Assembly (NCBI GenBank): GCA_958296105.1
Contig: OY282441.1
Coordinates: 2,067,800-2,131,799, forward strand
Origin: an uncultured Dehalococcoidia bacterium
Lineage (GTDB): Bacteria > Chloroflexota > Dehalococcoidia > Lucifugimonadales > UBA1123
DNA: 64,000 nt
Direction of reading: 5' to 3'
Shown: in pieces, positions 44,278 to 52,653 of the stretch
Numbering within the stretch: the first letter of the stretch is position 1
How the letters are laid out: each line of letters starts with the position of its first letter
Program-made: the position numbers and the translations under genes
Notes under the pieces: model-generated
What the model was told of the DNA's origin: nothing
The model's database searches: none
What the model saw: only the letters and a program-made list of their open reading frames with translations

Positions 44278-44308
44278 GGGGCAGGTCTTTTGGACCTGCC
44301 CCGTTTTT
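44278..44308 (+). terminator. Strong GC hairpin with T-run between MoaD-like and XDH genes
   Basis: GGGGCAGGTC (44278-44287) and GACCTGCCCC (44293-44302) form a perfect 10-bp stem, followed by GTTTTT on the plus strand. Both flanking genes are on the minus strand, so the U-run is on the opposite side. It may still stop or process the XDH transcript as a hairpin. Confidence 0.6.
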
Positions 44309-44340
44309 CAGCTAACCTGTGTATCCGCCGCTCGGCGCGC

Positions 44341-46623
44341 CTAGTCGCCGTTGGCGGCGGTGATAGCCACAGGGTTCATCGGAGTCTCGAACAGCCGCGT
44401 CCCGGTGGCGCGCTGAAGCGCGTTGGCGATTGCGGGCGTCGGCGGAATGATGTTCGCCTCGCCCACGCCCCTGACACCGAACGGGTGGCCCGGGTTGGCG
44501 ACCTCGACGATCACCGTGTCTATCATCGGCAGGTCTAGGCTGGTGGGCATTCGGTAGTCCAGCAGCGTGGAGTTGTCCATGCCGCCCGCCTCGTTCATGT
44601 AGTACTCCTCGTTCAGCGCCCAGCCGATGCCCTGAACGGATCCGCCCTGCATCTGCCCCTCCACGTATGACGGGTGGATCGCCTTCCCAACGTCCTGGAA
44701 CGCGGTGAATCGCACCACGTCCGTCTTGCCGGTCTCGGGGTCCACCTCCACGTCCACGATGTTGCCGGCGAACGAGCCGCCGACCCCAGTGGGGCTGACC
44801 GACGCCGTGCCTGAGATTCCACCTCCGGAGCTTCCGAGCTGCGCCGCAAGCTCTTTGAAGGTCATGCTCAGCTCGGGGTCGGACTTCGAGCTGATGACGC
44901 CCCTGTTCATGTCGACCGCGTCGGCGTCGACGTCCCAGATGGCTGCAGCTCGCTCGATCATCTGCTTCTTGACGGACTGCGCCGCCTCGTATGCTGCCCA
45001 GCCGGTGGCGAAGGTCGTGCGGCTTCCGCCCGTCACTGCGGTGAAGCCGATGGAGTCGGTGTCCACCACCGAGGGGTGGACGTCCTCTGCGGGAATGCCC
45101 AAGACTTCCGCCGCCTGCATGGCGATGGAGGCGCGGGTGCCGCCGATGTCCGTCGAGCCTTCGGTGAGGATGACGGTGCCGTCCGCGTTGACCGCAAGGT
45201 TGACGGAGGAGTCGAATCCGATGTTGAACCAGAACCCGACTGCCACGCCGCGCCCCTGGTTCTCGCCGATGGGCGCGCTGTAGTGCGGGTGGTCGCGCAT
45301 CGCCTCCAGAGTCTCCACGAGGCCGACCCTGTTGAACGTGGGTCCGTCCACCCGGCGCGTGCCTTCTTTGGCGGCGTTCTTCAGCCGAAGCTCGATGGGG
45401 TCCATGTCTAGCTTCTGAGCAAGCTCGTCGACCGCCTGCTCCACGGCGAACGCCGCGTTGGGCGCGCCCGGAGCGCGGTAGGCGGCGGTCTTGGGCTTGT
45501 TGACCACTACGTCGTAGCCGTCCACCGTGCCGTTCTCTATGTCGTATGCGGCGAGCGCGCACATAGCGCCCGCGCCCACGGGCGAGCCTGGATATGCCCC
45601 CGCCTCGCACGCAAGCTCCACCTCGCACGCCGTGATCGTGCCGTCGCTCGTGCCTCCGATCTTGACGCGGCTCCACGAGCCGCAGGTCGGCCCGCTTGCC
45701 TCGAACACGTCCGCCCTGCTCATTACCATCTTGACCGCGCTGCCCGTCTTGCGAGACAGCAGAGCTGCCACAGGCTCCAGGTACACCGGAATCTTGCCGC
45801 CGAAGCCGCCGCCGATCTCCATGGGCGTGACCCTGATTTTGGACACGGGCATATCGAGCAGCTGCGCCATCGCGTCGCGCACGGTGAACGCGCCCTGCGT
45901 GCTGCACCAGACGTGAAGCCTGCCGTCGTTGTTCCACAGCGCCGTGGCGTTGTGCGGCTCGATGTAGCCCTGATGGACGGTCTTGGCTCTGTATTCGCGC
46001 TCGACGATGACGTCTGCCTTGGCGAAGCCCTTGCTGACGTCTCCCTTCTTGTGCTGGAAGTGCTGAGCCACGTTGCTGACCGTATCGGTCTGCTCGCCAA
46101 GCTCTTCGGTCTTGAGGTCGTCGTGGAGGATCGGCGCGCCGTCCGCCATCGCGTCCTCGACCGTAACCACAGGCGGGAGAACCTCGTACTCCACCTCTAT
46201 CAGCCCCACTGCCTCTTCCGCCGTGTGTGGATTGGATGCCGCCACACCCGCGATCGCGTGTCCCCTGTAGAGCGCCTTGTCGGATGCCAGCACGTTGTCG
46301 CGCAGCCACTTCAGACTGGTCGCGCCCTCGCCCAGATCGACCACCGCGTCCGAATCGCTTCCGAAATCGGCGCTGGTGACCACGGCGGCAACGCCGGGAA
46401 GCGCCTTCGCCGCAGATGTGTCTATGCTCTTGATTCGCGCGTGGGCATGAGGGCTGCGAAGTATGCTGCCGTGAAGCAGGCCGGCTGTTGCGAAGTCCGC
46501 TCCGTACAGCGCGCGCCCCGTCACCTTGTCCGCCCCGTCGTGCCTGACCGGGCGGGTGCCGACCACGTCGTAGGTCTTGGTGGCAAGCACCATGTTGGGT
46601 TCGTAGTCTAGGGTCTGAGTCAT
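44341..46623 (-). CDS. Molybdenum hydroxylase large subunit (xanthine dehydrogenase / CO dehydrogenase family)
   Basis: 760 residues, the molybdopterin-binding subunit. It starts with VVGTRPVRHDGADKVTGRAL, the family opening, and has YRGHAIAGVAA, EIGGGFGGKIPVY, AYRAPGAPNAAFAVE, and GVGEANIIPPTPAIANAL near the end with the GVGE catalytic Glu. It should hydroxylate a carbon next to nitrogen in a heterocycle, or an aldehyde. The 2Fe-2S subunit stop is three bases upstream, and the FAD subunit precedes that. The substrate (purine, nicotinate, aldehyde or other) cannot be told by eye; the short AYRAPG form argues against CoxL. Confidence 0.92.
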   Translation of the reverse strand: MTQTLDYEPNMVLATKTYDVVGTRPVRHDGADKVTGRALYGADFATAGLLHGSILRSPHAHARIKSIDTSAAKALPGVAAVVTSADFGSDSDAVVDLGEGATSLKWLRDNVLASDKALYRGHAIAGVAASNPHTAEEAVGLIEVEYEVLPPVVTVEDAMADGAPILHDDLKTEELGEQTDTVSNVAQHFQHKKGDVSKGFAKADVIVEREYRAKTVHQGYIEPHNATALWNNDGRLHVWCSTQGAFTVRDAMAQLLDMPVSKIRVTPMEIGGGFGGKIPVYLEPVAALLSRKTGSAVKMVMSRADVFEASGPTCGSWSRVKIGGTSDGTITACEVELACEAGAYPGSPVGAGAMCALAAYDIENGTVDGYDVVVNKPKTAAYRAPGAPNAAFAVEQAVDELAQKLDMDPIELRLKNAAKEGTRRVDGPTFNRVGLVETLEAMRDHPHYSAPIGENQGRGVAVGFWFNIGFDSSVNLAVNADGTVILTEGSTDIGGTRASIAMQAAEVLGIPAEDVHPSVVDTDSIGFTAVTGGSRTTFATGWAAYEAAQSVKKQMIERAAAIWDVDADAVDMNRGVISSKSDPELSMTFKELAAQLGSSGGGISGTASVSPTGVGGSFAGNIVDVEVDPETGKTDVVRFTAFQDVGKAIHPSYVEGQMQGGSVQGIGWALNEEYYMNEAGGMDNSTLLDYRMPTSLDLPMIDTVIVEVANPGHPFGVRGVGEANIIPPTPAIANALQRATGTRLFETPMNPVAITAANGD

Positions 46624-46626
46624 GGG

Positions 46627-47106
46627 CTATGCCTCCTGCATCTTCACCGCCGCATCCTGAACAGCGCGCACGATCTTGTCGTATCCGGTGCAGCGGCACA
46701 GGTTGTTGGCGAGCCAGAAGCGTATCTCATGTTCGGTTGGGTCTGGGTTCTGTTCGAGCAGCGCCTTCGACGCCACGATGAATCCGGGCGTGCAGATGCC
46801 GCACTGGAGCGCGGCGTTCTCTAGGAACGCCTGCTGTATCGGGTGCAGCTCGCTTCCCTGCGCCACGCCCTCTATCGTGGTTATCTCCTTGCCCTCCGCC
46901 TCGACTCCGAGAACGAGGCAAGAGGTGACGATGCGCCCGTCGAACTCCACCGTGCAAGCGCCGCAGTTGCCGTCGTTGCAGCCTTCCTTCGTGCCGGTCA
47001 GCCCGACCACGTCTCGAAGCGCCTCTAGCAGGCTCTGGCGAGGCTCGCAGAGCAGATCCACATGCTCGCCGTTGATGATGGTCTGTACGTAGGTCTTTGC
47101 GGGCAA
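46627..47106 (-). CDS. Molybdenum hydroxylase 2Fe-2S subunit
   Basis: 159 residues carrying both iron-sulfur clusters. The plant-ferredoxin type N-terminal cluster is GCNDGNCGACTVEFDG plus a later Cys in SCLVLG. The second cluster is CGICTPGF and LCRCTGYDKI. It passes electrons from the molybdenum site to FAD. It begins one base after the FAD subunit ends and stops three bases before the large subunit, in the standard FAD-FeS-Mo order. Confidence 0.95.
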   Translation of the reverse strand: MPAKTYVQTIINGEHVDLLCEPRQSLLEALRDVVGLTGTKEGCNDGNCGACTVEFDGRIVTSCLVLGVEAEGKEITTIEGVAQGSELHPIQQAFLENAALQCGICTPGFIVASKALLEQNPDPTEHEIRFWLANNLCRCTGYDKIVRAVQDAAVKMQEA

Positions 47107-47107
47107 T

Positions 47108-47977
47108 CTAGTTCTCCTTGGCTCGTTCGATAGCGGTCATCAGCGCTCTGCGCGTCAGCACTTCGCACAGCCGCTTGCGGTACTCGATGGTGCCGCGCAT
47201 GTCTGTGATCGGTCTTGCGGCGTCTCTGGCGATGGCCGATGCGATCCGCGCGGTCTCCTCCGTGGCCGGCTTGCCGGCGATAGCCTCGCCCGCCTCTGCC
47301 ACGAACAGCGGCGTGGGCGCCACCGATGCCAGCGTCACCCTGGCCGATGCGATGCTGCCGTTGTCCAGCACCACGGACACACCCGCTCCGGCTACCGCAA
47401 TGTCCATCTCGTTTCTGGGTATGAAGCGGATGTAGTTCGCGCCCGAGTTGGCTTCGGGAGTGGGGAAGTGGAGGGAGACGAGAATCTCGCCGCGCTCCAG
47501 CACAGTCTGGCGAACGCCGGTGCAGAAGTCTTCCAGCGCAACCTCGCGGCTGCCGTTGGGACCCGATATCCGCGCCACGCCATTGTAGGCGATCATGGGA
47601 GGGACGGAGTCCGCGCTCGGAGCGGCGTTGCACAGGTTGCCGCCCAGCGAGGCGCGCCCCTGTATCTGCGTTCCGCCGATGAGGCTGGCGGCGTCCACGA
47701 TGCCGGGATAGACGCTCCTGACGGAGGAGTTGCCGTATATCCTGTAGCACGCCACCGCTGCGCCGATCGTCAGCCCGTTGTCCGGGTCGTATGTAAGCTC
47801 GTTGAGCTCGGGTATGTTCTTGGCGTCCACCACCAGATCCAGGTCGTAGGCTTTGGCACGCAGCTGGACGAGGAGGTCGGTGCCTCCCGCCAGGGGCCTT
47901 GCCCTGTCTCCCGCCTCGTTGAGCAGGTCCACAGCTTCCCGGACAGAGTGTGGGGACTCGTAGTCAATCCACTTCAA
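47108..47977 (-). CDS. Molybdenum hydroxylase FAD-binding subunit
   Basis: 289 residues from a TTG start at 47977, chosen because AAGGAGG sits six bases upstream and the product then begins LKWIDYESPHSVREAVDLLN, as is normal for this subunit. The FAD-binding segments are PLAGGTDLLVQLRAK and GGTQIQGRASLGGNLCNAAP. An ATG at 48034 would add 19 non-homologous residues. It accepts electrons from the 2Fe-2S subunit and passes them to NAD or a quinone. Confidence 0.9.
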   Translation of the reverse strand: MKWIDYESPHSVREAVDLLNEAGDRARPLAGGTDLLVQLRAKAYDLDLVVDAKNIPELNELTYDPDNGLTIGAAVACYRIYGNSSVRSVYPGIVDAASLIGGTQIQGRASLGGNLCNAAPSADSVPPMIAYNGVARISGPNGSREVALEDFCTGVRQTVLERGEILVSLHFPTPEANSGANYIRFIPRNEMDIAVAGAGVSVVLDNGSIASARVTLASVAPTPLFVAEAGEAIAGKPATEETARIASAIARDAARPITDMRGTIEYRKRLCEVLTRRALMTAIERAKEN

Positions 47978-48153
47978 TATCTGCCTCCTTCTCGATGGTC
48001 TAATCTTCGGCGGCGTTTCTGGGGCTGAAGCCAACCCGCGCCGACTTTCGATAGATCTTTTGGATTACAGAGACCGCGCCGCGTCCGATGCGTGAAAATA
48101 CGCCTCGCCGAGATCGAAAACCGATTGCGGCAGCTTGCTCTGAGACATTGCAT

Positions 48154-48182
48154 AGTATATCAGAGGAGAGAATCATCAACAA
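48154..48182 (-). promoter_or_regulatory. Possible promoter of the molybdenum hydroxylase operon
   Basis: On the minus strand TATACT (48154-48159) follows TTGTTG (48177-48182) after 17 bases, 177 bases upstream of the TTG start. The -35 is poor. Otherwise the 380-base divergent gap 47978-48357 shows no gene. Confidence 0.35.
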
Positions 48183-48357
48183 CGGTCGAGTTTTGCGCCA
48201 GCCTGCGCCGACTTCCCGACGACTTGGCGGACTTCCGCTTTCCGTTGCAGTCAGCGCGCGCGTCGTGGAATACTTGTAGCGGTGGCGGCCGCCTCTCGTC
48301 CGAACGTGACGACGGCCATACCGTTCGGATGTCGACAGGGTTTGGGAATGTGCGCCA

Positions 48358-49152
48358 ATGGACGAACGGCTCCAAGTCAATCGAAAGAACTGGAACGAGC
48401 GAACGCCTGTCCACGCGGCATCCGAATCCTACGACGTGGAGGGCTTCAAGTCGGGGCGGATCACGCTGAACAGTCTGGAGCGCGAGGAGGTGGGAGACGT
48501 CAGCGGCAAGACGCTGCTTCATCTACAGTGCCACTTCGGGCTGGACAGCATGTCTTGGGCGCGACTCGGCGCGCGGGTGACGGGCGTCGATTTCTCCGAC
48601 GCCGCAATCGAGCTGGCGCGCTCGCTCGACGACGAGCTTGGCTTGGGCGCGCGCTTCATCCACTCCAGCATCTACGACCTCGCAGACGCGCTCGACGAGG
48701 AGTTCGACATCGTGTTCACCTCATACGGGGTCTTATGCTGGCTGCCTGATCTGGACGGGTGGGCAGCCGCGATCTACAGACATCTCAAGACGGGCGGCAC
48801 GTTCTACATCGCAGACGGACACCCGTCCATGGGCGTGTTCGAGCCGTCGGAGTCGGGCGACATGCTGCCGGCTTACAGCTATTTTTACGAAGAGAGGCTG
48901 TTCGAGGGCGGCGAGCCGAGCTATGCCGGCTCCCAGATCATCGAAAGCCCGGTCTACGAGTGGCAGCACAGCCTGGGCGAGATCGTCACCGCGCTGATCG
49001 GGGCAGGTCTCACAATCGAGTTCCTCCACGAATTCCCCTTCTCCGGCTACCGCGCCCACTCGATGATGGAGCGGGGCGAGGATGGCTGGTGGCGCTTCCC
49101 CGAGCGCAACGACTCGTTCCCGCAGCTGTTCTCGATCAGGGCGAAGAAGTGA
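48358..49152 (+). CDS. Class I SAM-dependent methyltransferase
   Basis: 264 residues. The SAM-binding motif I is TLLHLQCHFGLDSMSWARLG (about 52-71), followed by VTGVDFSDAAIELAR, DIVFTSYGVLCWLPD and KTGGTFYIADGHP, in the order of class I methyltransferases. The first 35 residues (LQVNRKNWNERTPVHA) match the usual lead-in of this subgroup of small-molecule methyltransferases. Substrate unknown. It is expressed away from the hydroxylase operon and toward the second methyltransferase gene, 43 bases ahead. Confidence 0.88.
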   Translation: MDERLQVNRKNWNERTPVHAASESYDVEGFKSGRITLNSLEREEVGDVSGKTLLHLQCHFGLDSMSWARLGARVTGVDFSDAAIELARSLDDELGLGARFIHSSIYDLADALDEEFDIVFTSYGVLCWLPDLDGWAAAIYRHLKTGGTFYIADGHPSMGVFEPSESGDMLPAYSYFYEERLFEGGEPSYAGSQIIESPVYEWQHSLGEIVTALIGAGLTIEFLHEFPFSGYRAHSMMERGEDGWWRFPERNDSFPQLFSIRAKK

Positions 49153-49195
49153 CTCGGAGGACGCCCGCGCTCGGGTAAGGCAAGATTCAGCCATA

Positions 49196-50308
49196 ATGCC
49201 AAGACGCACGCCAAGACGCACCCCAAGACGAAGAAGTTCGCCCAAACGCGCCCAGCCCGAGCCGCGCGCCTACGAGGTCGAGTTCATCCCCGGTCTGGAG
49301 CGGTTCGTGGGCGACGAGCTGGTGAGAAAGCTCGGAAGGCGGGAGTTTAGGCCATCGGCGCGCGCCGGAGAGGGTCGTATGCAGATCGACTACTCCGGGC
49401 ATGTCAAGAACCTGCTCGATCTGCGCAGCGTCGTCGCCGTTCACGCGGTGGAGCGGTTCGACGTGCCGCGCCCCAGAGCGCTGCTCGGACACCAGTATCT
49501 GACCCGCCTTCTCGCGGCAGTCGGCTGGGTGATACGTCTCCACCCATCGGGAACATTTCGGACCATGCGCGTCAGCGCAGCCGGACAGGGTTCGCGCACC
49601 ATGCGCCGTTTGAGGAGCGAGATCGCCGCCGCGCTCGATCTGGACGATGGGACGGACGCCGCCCACCTGAGCCTGTCTGTACGCCCCTCGACGTCCGGCG
49701 CCGGCTGGGACGCGCTCATACGCCTTACTCCGATGGCCCTCTCCGCCAGAGCGTGGCGGGTGTGCAATCGCGCCAGCGCGCTCAACGCGACTGTCGCGCA
49801 CTCCATGGTTGCGCTGGCGGGACATCGCGCCGGGGCGCGGCTGGTGAATCTGTGCTGCGGCTCCGGCACGCTGATGATCGAGCGCGCGACTGCGAGGCCG
49901 TCCGCTGAGATAGTCGGAATCGACATCGACCCGGAGGCGCTGTCGTGCGCGGAGCGGAATCTCGACGCTGCCCACGCTCGGAATCGGACACATCTAGTTC
50001 TCGGAGACGCGCGCCGCGCTCCCCTGCCGACCGCGTCTTTCGACGCTGCGGTCGCCGATCTGCCGTTCGGGATGGCGTCCAACCCCAATGGCGATCTGGG
50101 AAGCCTATACGAAGAAACACTGCGTGAGGCGGCGCGCCTCGTCTCGCCCCGCGGCGCGTTCGCGGTCGTCACCACTCGCCGCCGCCTCTTGGAAGACGCG
50201 CTCGCGCGAAACGCCGAGCGCTGGGCGCGCAGAGCGGAGTTCCCCTTGCGCGTGTCCTTTCGGCGCGGCTACATCACGCCCTCCGTCTACCTGCTTCACA
50301 GAGTCTAG
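49196..50308 (+). CDS. RlmL/Trm14-like RNA methyltransferase
   Basis: 370 residues from the ATG at 49196; the basic start MPRRTPRRTPRRRSS suggests RNA binding. The N-terminal half (about 22-170) has a THUMP-like arrangement: YEVEFIPGLERFVGDELVRK and MQIDYSG. The C-terminal half is a Rossmann methyltransferase: LVNLCCGSGTLMIERA (about 220-235), IVGIDIDPEALS, LVLGDARRAPLP and VADLPFGMASNP as the catalytic NPPY-like segment. It should methylate guanine N2 in tRNA or rRNA. The exact target is uncertain. Confidence 0.82.
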   Translation: MPRRTPRRTPRRRSSPKRAQPEPRAYEVEFIPGLERFVGDELVRKLGRREFRPSARAGEGRMQIDYSGHVKNLLDLRSVVAVHAVERFDVPRPRALLGHQYLTRLLAAVGWVIRLHPSGTFRTMRVSAAGQGSRTMRRLRSEIAAALDLDDGTDAAHLSLSVRPSTSGAGWDALIRLTPMALSARAWRVCNRASALNATVAHSMVALAGHRAGARLVNLCCGSGTLMIERATARPSAEIVGIDIDPEALSCAERNLDAAHARNRTHLVLGDARRAPLPTASFDAAVADLPFGMASNPNGDLGSLYEETLREAARLVSPRGAFAVVTTRRRLLEDALARNAERWARRAEFPLRVSFRRGYITPSVYLLHRV

Positions 50309-50328
50309 GGGAAGCCCGACCGTGAGAG

Positions 50329-51354
50329 CTACGCGGGAACTCCGGGCAGGTCGAGATCCTCGGCGAAGTGGCAGCGCGCGAAGTGGCTTGGGGCAATCTC
50401 TCGAAATTCAGGCTCGGTCTCGCGGCACACGTCCTGTACGAACGGACAGCGGGGGTGGAAGTAGCACCCTGCGGGCGGATTGGCGGGGTCGGCGACCTCC
50501 CCTTCGAGTGACTGTCCGAGCGACTTCACACGCGGGTTCGGCGCCGGAACCGAAGACAGCAGCGCCTGCGTGTACGGGTGCATGGGGCGGGTGAACAGCT
50601 CGTGCGTGGGCGCAAGCTCCACTATCTTGCCCACGTACATCACCGCCACCCTGTGCGAGATGTACTGAACCACGCTCAGGTCGTGGCTGATGAACAGGTA
50701 CGTCAGCCCCAGGTCTTGCTGGAGATCCTGCATCAGGTTGAGAATCTGCGCCTGCACCGACACGTCTAGCGCAGACACCGGTTCGTCTGCGATCACCAGT
50801 CTGGGGTTCATCACCAGCGAGCGCGCGATTCCGATGCGCTGGCGCTGTCCGCCGCTGAAGGCGTGGGGGTAGCGGCGCATGAACGCGGGCGACATGCCCA
50901 CCATCTGGAGCATCTCGGAAACGCGGTCTTCCAGCTCGCCGCCGCTTGCCAGACTGTTGACCCGCAGCGGATCGGCGACTATGTCGTAGATGGTCATTCG
51001 CGGGTTCAGCGATGCGAACGGATCCTGGAATATAATCTGTATCTGCTGGCGCAGCGTCTGCATCGTTCTTCCGTCCGCGGCGGTGGCTTCGATGAGCGTG
51101 TCGTCCCTCATACGGTAGAAGACCTCTCCGCCCGTCGGCTCCACCGCCCTGATGATAGCTCTTCCGGTTGTCGTCTTGCCGCAGCCGCTCTCCCCCACGA
51201 GGCCGAGCGTCTCCCCCTCTTTCAGATCGAAGCTGACCCCGTCGACCGCTCTGACCTGGCCTACCACCCGCCGCCACAGGCCGGCAGTGATGGGGAAATA
51301 CGCCTGAAGATCGCGGACTTCCAGTATATTCGAGCCTTCCGCTGCGCTGACCAT
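50329..51354 (-). CDS. Oligopeptide ABC transporter ATPase, OppF/DppF type
   Basis: 341 residues from the ATG at 51354, just 4 bases after oppD ends. Walker A is [16 protein letters not shown], the signature is [16 protein letters not shown], and Walker B is [18 protein letters not shown]. The C-terminal Cys-rich tail ([10 protein letters not shown]) is the typical peptide-transporter ATPase extension. It is the second ATPase of the heterodimer that energises the transporter at 52.6-57.0 kb. A longer frame reaching 51468 overlaps oppD and is not needed. Confidence 0.94.
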   Translation of the reverse strand: MVSAAEGSNILEVRDLQAYFPITAGLWRRVVGQVRAVDGVSFDLKEGETLGLVGESGCGKTTTGRAIIRAVEPTGGEVFYRMRDDTLIEATAADGRTMQTLRQQIQIIFQDPFASLNPRMTIYDIVADPLRVNSLASGGELEDRVSEMLQMVGMSPAFMRRYPHAFSGGQRQRIGIARSLVMNPRLVIADEPVSALDVSVQAQILNLMQDLQQDLGLTYLFISHDLSVVQYISHRVAVMYVGKIVELAPTHELFTRPMHPYTQALLSSVPAPNPRVKSLGQSLEGEVADPANPPAGCYFHPRCPFVQDVCRETEPEFREIAPSHFARCHFAEDLDLPGVPA

Positions 51355-51358
51355 ACTT

Positions 51359-52414
51359 CTACTCCGTCTCCATCTCTGCCGCTCCGTTGGACGCGCCGTC
51401 CGAGTACAGCAGACAGCTGACGACGTGACGCTCGCCCACTTGAACCAGCTCGGGTTCTCGAACGTCACACAGCCCCGCCACCGCTTGGGGGCATCTGGGA
51501 TGGAAGGGACAGCCCGACGGCCTGACGTAAGGCGAAGGCACGCTGCCCGCGATCGCGGTGAGCCTCTCAGCCTGCCCTTCGCGCCTCAGTCTGGGGATAG
51601 ACTTCAGAAGCTCCGCCGTGTATGGGTGCTTGGGGTCATCAAAGAGAGTGTCGATGTCCGTCCACTCGACTATCTTGCCCAGATACATGACGATGACCTC
51701 CTCCGCCATCTGCGCCACCACGCCCAGGTTGTGCGTAATGAGCATCATCGCCATGCCGAACTCCCGCTGAAGCTCTGCCATCAGCTCCAGTATCTGCGCC
51801 TGCGTTGTCACGTCCAGCGCCGTGGTGGGCTCGTCCGCTATCAGCAGATTCGGGTCGCTCGCCAGCGCCATGGCGATCATGCAGCGCTGGCGCATCCCCC
51901 CGCTCAGGCTGAAGGGGTACTGATCTATTCTGCTCTCCGGGTTCGGGATTCCCACCCTGCGGAGTATCTCCACCGCCCTGTTTCTGGCTTCGTCTTTGGA
52001 TATATCGGTCTCGTGCTGTAGGATTCCCTCGATGATCTGGAATCCGATGGTGTGTACGGGGCTGAACGACACCATCGGCTCTTGGAAGATCATCGTGATT
52101 TCGCTGCCGCGAATGTCCCTTATCTCGGATCCGTCTATGGGCATCTGGGCGAGATCGACGAAGTCGCCTGCCGCGCCCCTTCTCATGCCTCGGTCGTAGG
52201 TTATCCGCCCCTCGATCGTCCTGCCCGGAGGGCGCACGATCCTCATTATCGAGCGCGCCAGAACGCTCTTGCCGCAGCCGCTCTCCCCCACCACTCCCAG
52301 CACCACGCCGGAGCGTATGTCGAAGCTGACGCCGTCCACGGCGCGCACCGTTCCCTCATCCAAGAAGAAGTGCGTCTTCAGATCTCTGACTTCCAGCAAT
52401 GGCATTGTCTGCAC
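51359..52414 (-). CDS. Oligopeptide ABC transporter ATPase, OppD/DppD type
   Basis: 351 residues. The GTG start at 52414 is preferred because GAGGG lies seven bases upstream; an ATG at 52405 is the alternative. Walker A is [16 protein letters not shown], the signature is [17 protein letters not shown], and Walker B is [18 protein letters not shown]. The C-terminal [11 protein letters not shown] is the peptide-transporter tail. It is followed directly by oppF, and faces the binding-protein operon from the opposite strand. Confidence 0.94.
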   Translation of the reverse strand: MQTMPLLEVRDLKTHFFLDEGTVRAVDGVSFDIRSGVVLGVVGESGCGKSVLARSIMRIVRPPGRTIEGRITYDRGMRRGAAGDFVDLAQMPIDGSEIRDIRGSEITMIFQEPMVSFSPVHTIGFQIIEGILQHETDISKDEARNRAVEILRRVGIPNPESRIDQYPFSLSGGMRQRCMIAMALASDPNLLIADEPTTALDVTTQAQILELMAELQREFGMAMMLITHNLGVVAQMAEEVIVMYLGKIVEWTDIDTLFDDPKHPYTAELLKSIPRLRREGQAERLTAIAGSVPSPYVRPSGCPFHPRCPQAVAGLCDVREPELVQVGERHVVSCLLYSDGASNGAAEMETE

Positions 52415-52511
52415 GTCGTTTCCCTCTTGCGGACTGAATCGCGCGGCGATTTCCCCAACTGCATCAGCGCCTACTATACATACATCGCCACTCGGCTGCT
52501 CGAAGCGCTCA

Positions 52512-52540
52512 TTGACACCCTAGACACCTTTGGATATCAT
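52512..52540 (+). promoter_or_regulatory. Sigma-70-type promoter of the peptide-binding protein operon
   Basis: A perfect TTGACA (52512-52517), a 17-base spacer, and TATCAT (52535-52540). It lies 114 bases upstream of the lipoprotein ATG at 52654 in the 240-base divergent gap. Confidence 0.75.
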
Positions 52541-52653
52541 CGGAGCGTTCCGAAATTCGGGTCGATATTCCAACACAATATCACATTTGGAAATTGGCGG
52601 AGCTATATTTGGAACTCTGTAGCGGCACAAATCCCAAACAAGGAGAAAATCGA

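Noticed and set aside
44312-46699. 795-codon minus-strand frame overlapping the molybdenum hydroxylase large subunit
   Set aside because: It is out of frame with the recognised XDH-family protein and extremely Arg/Gly-rich, as expected for a shadow.
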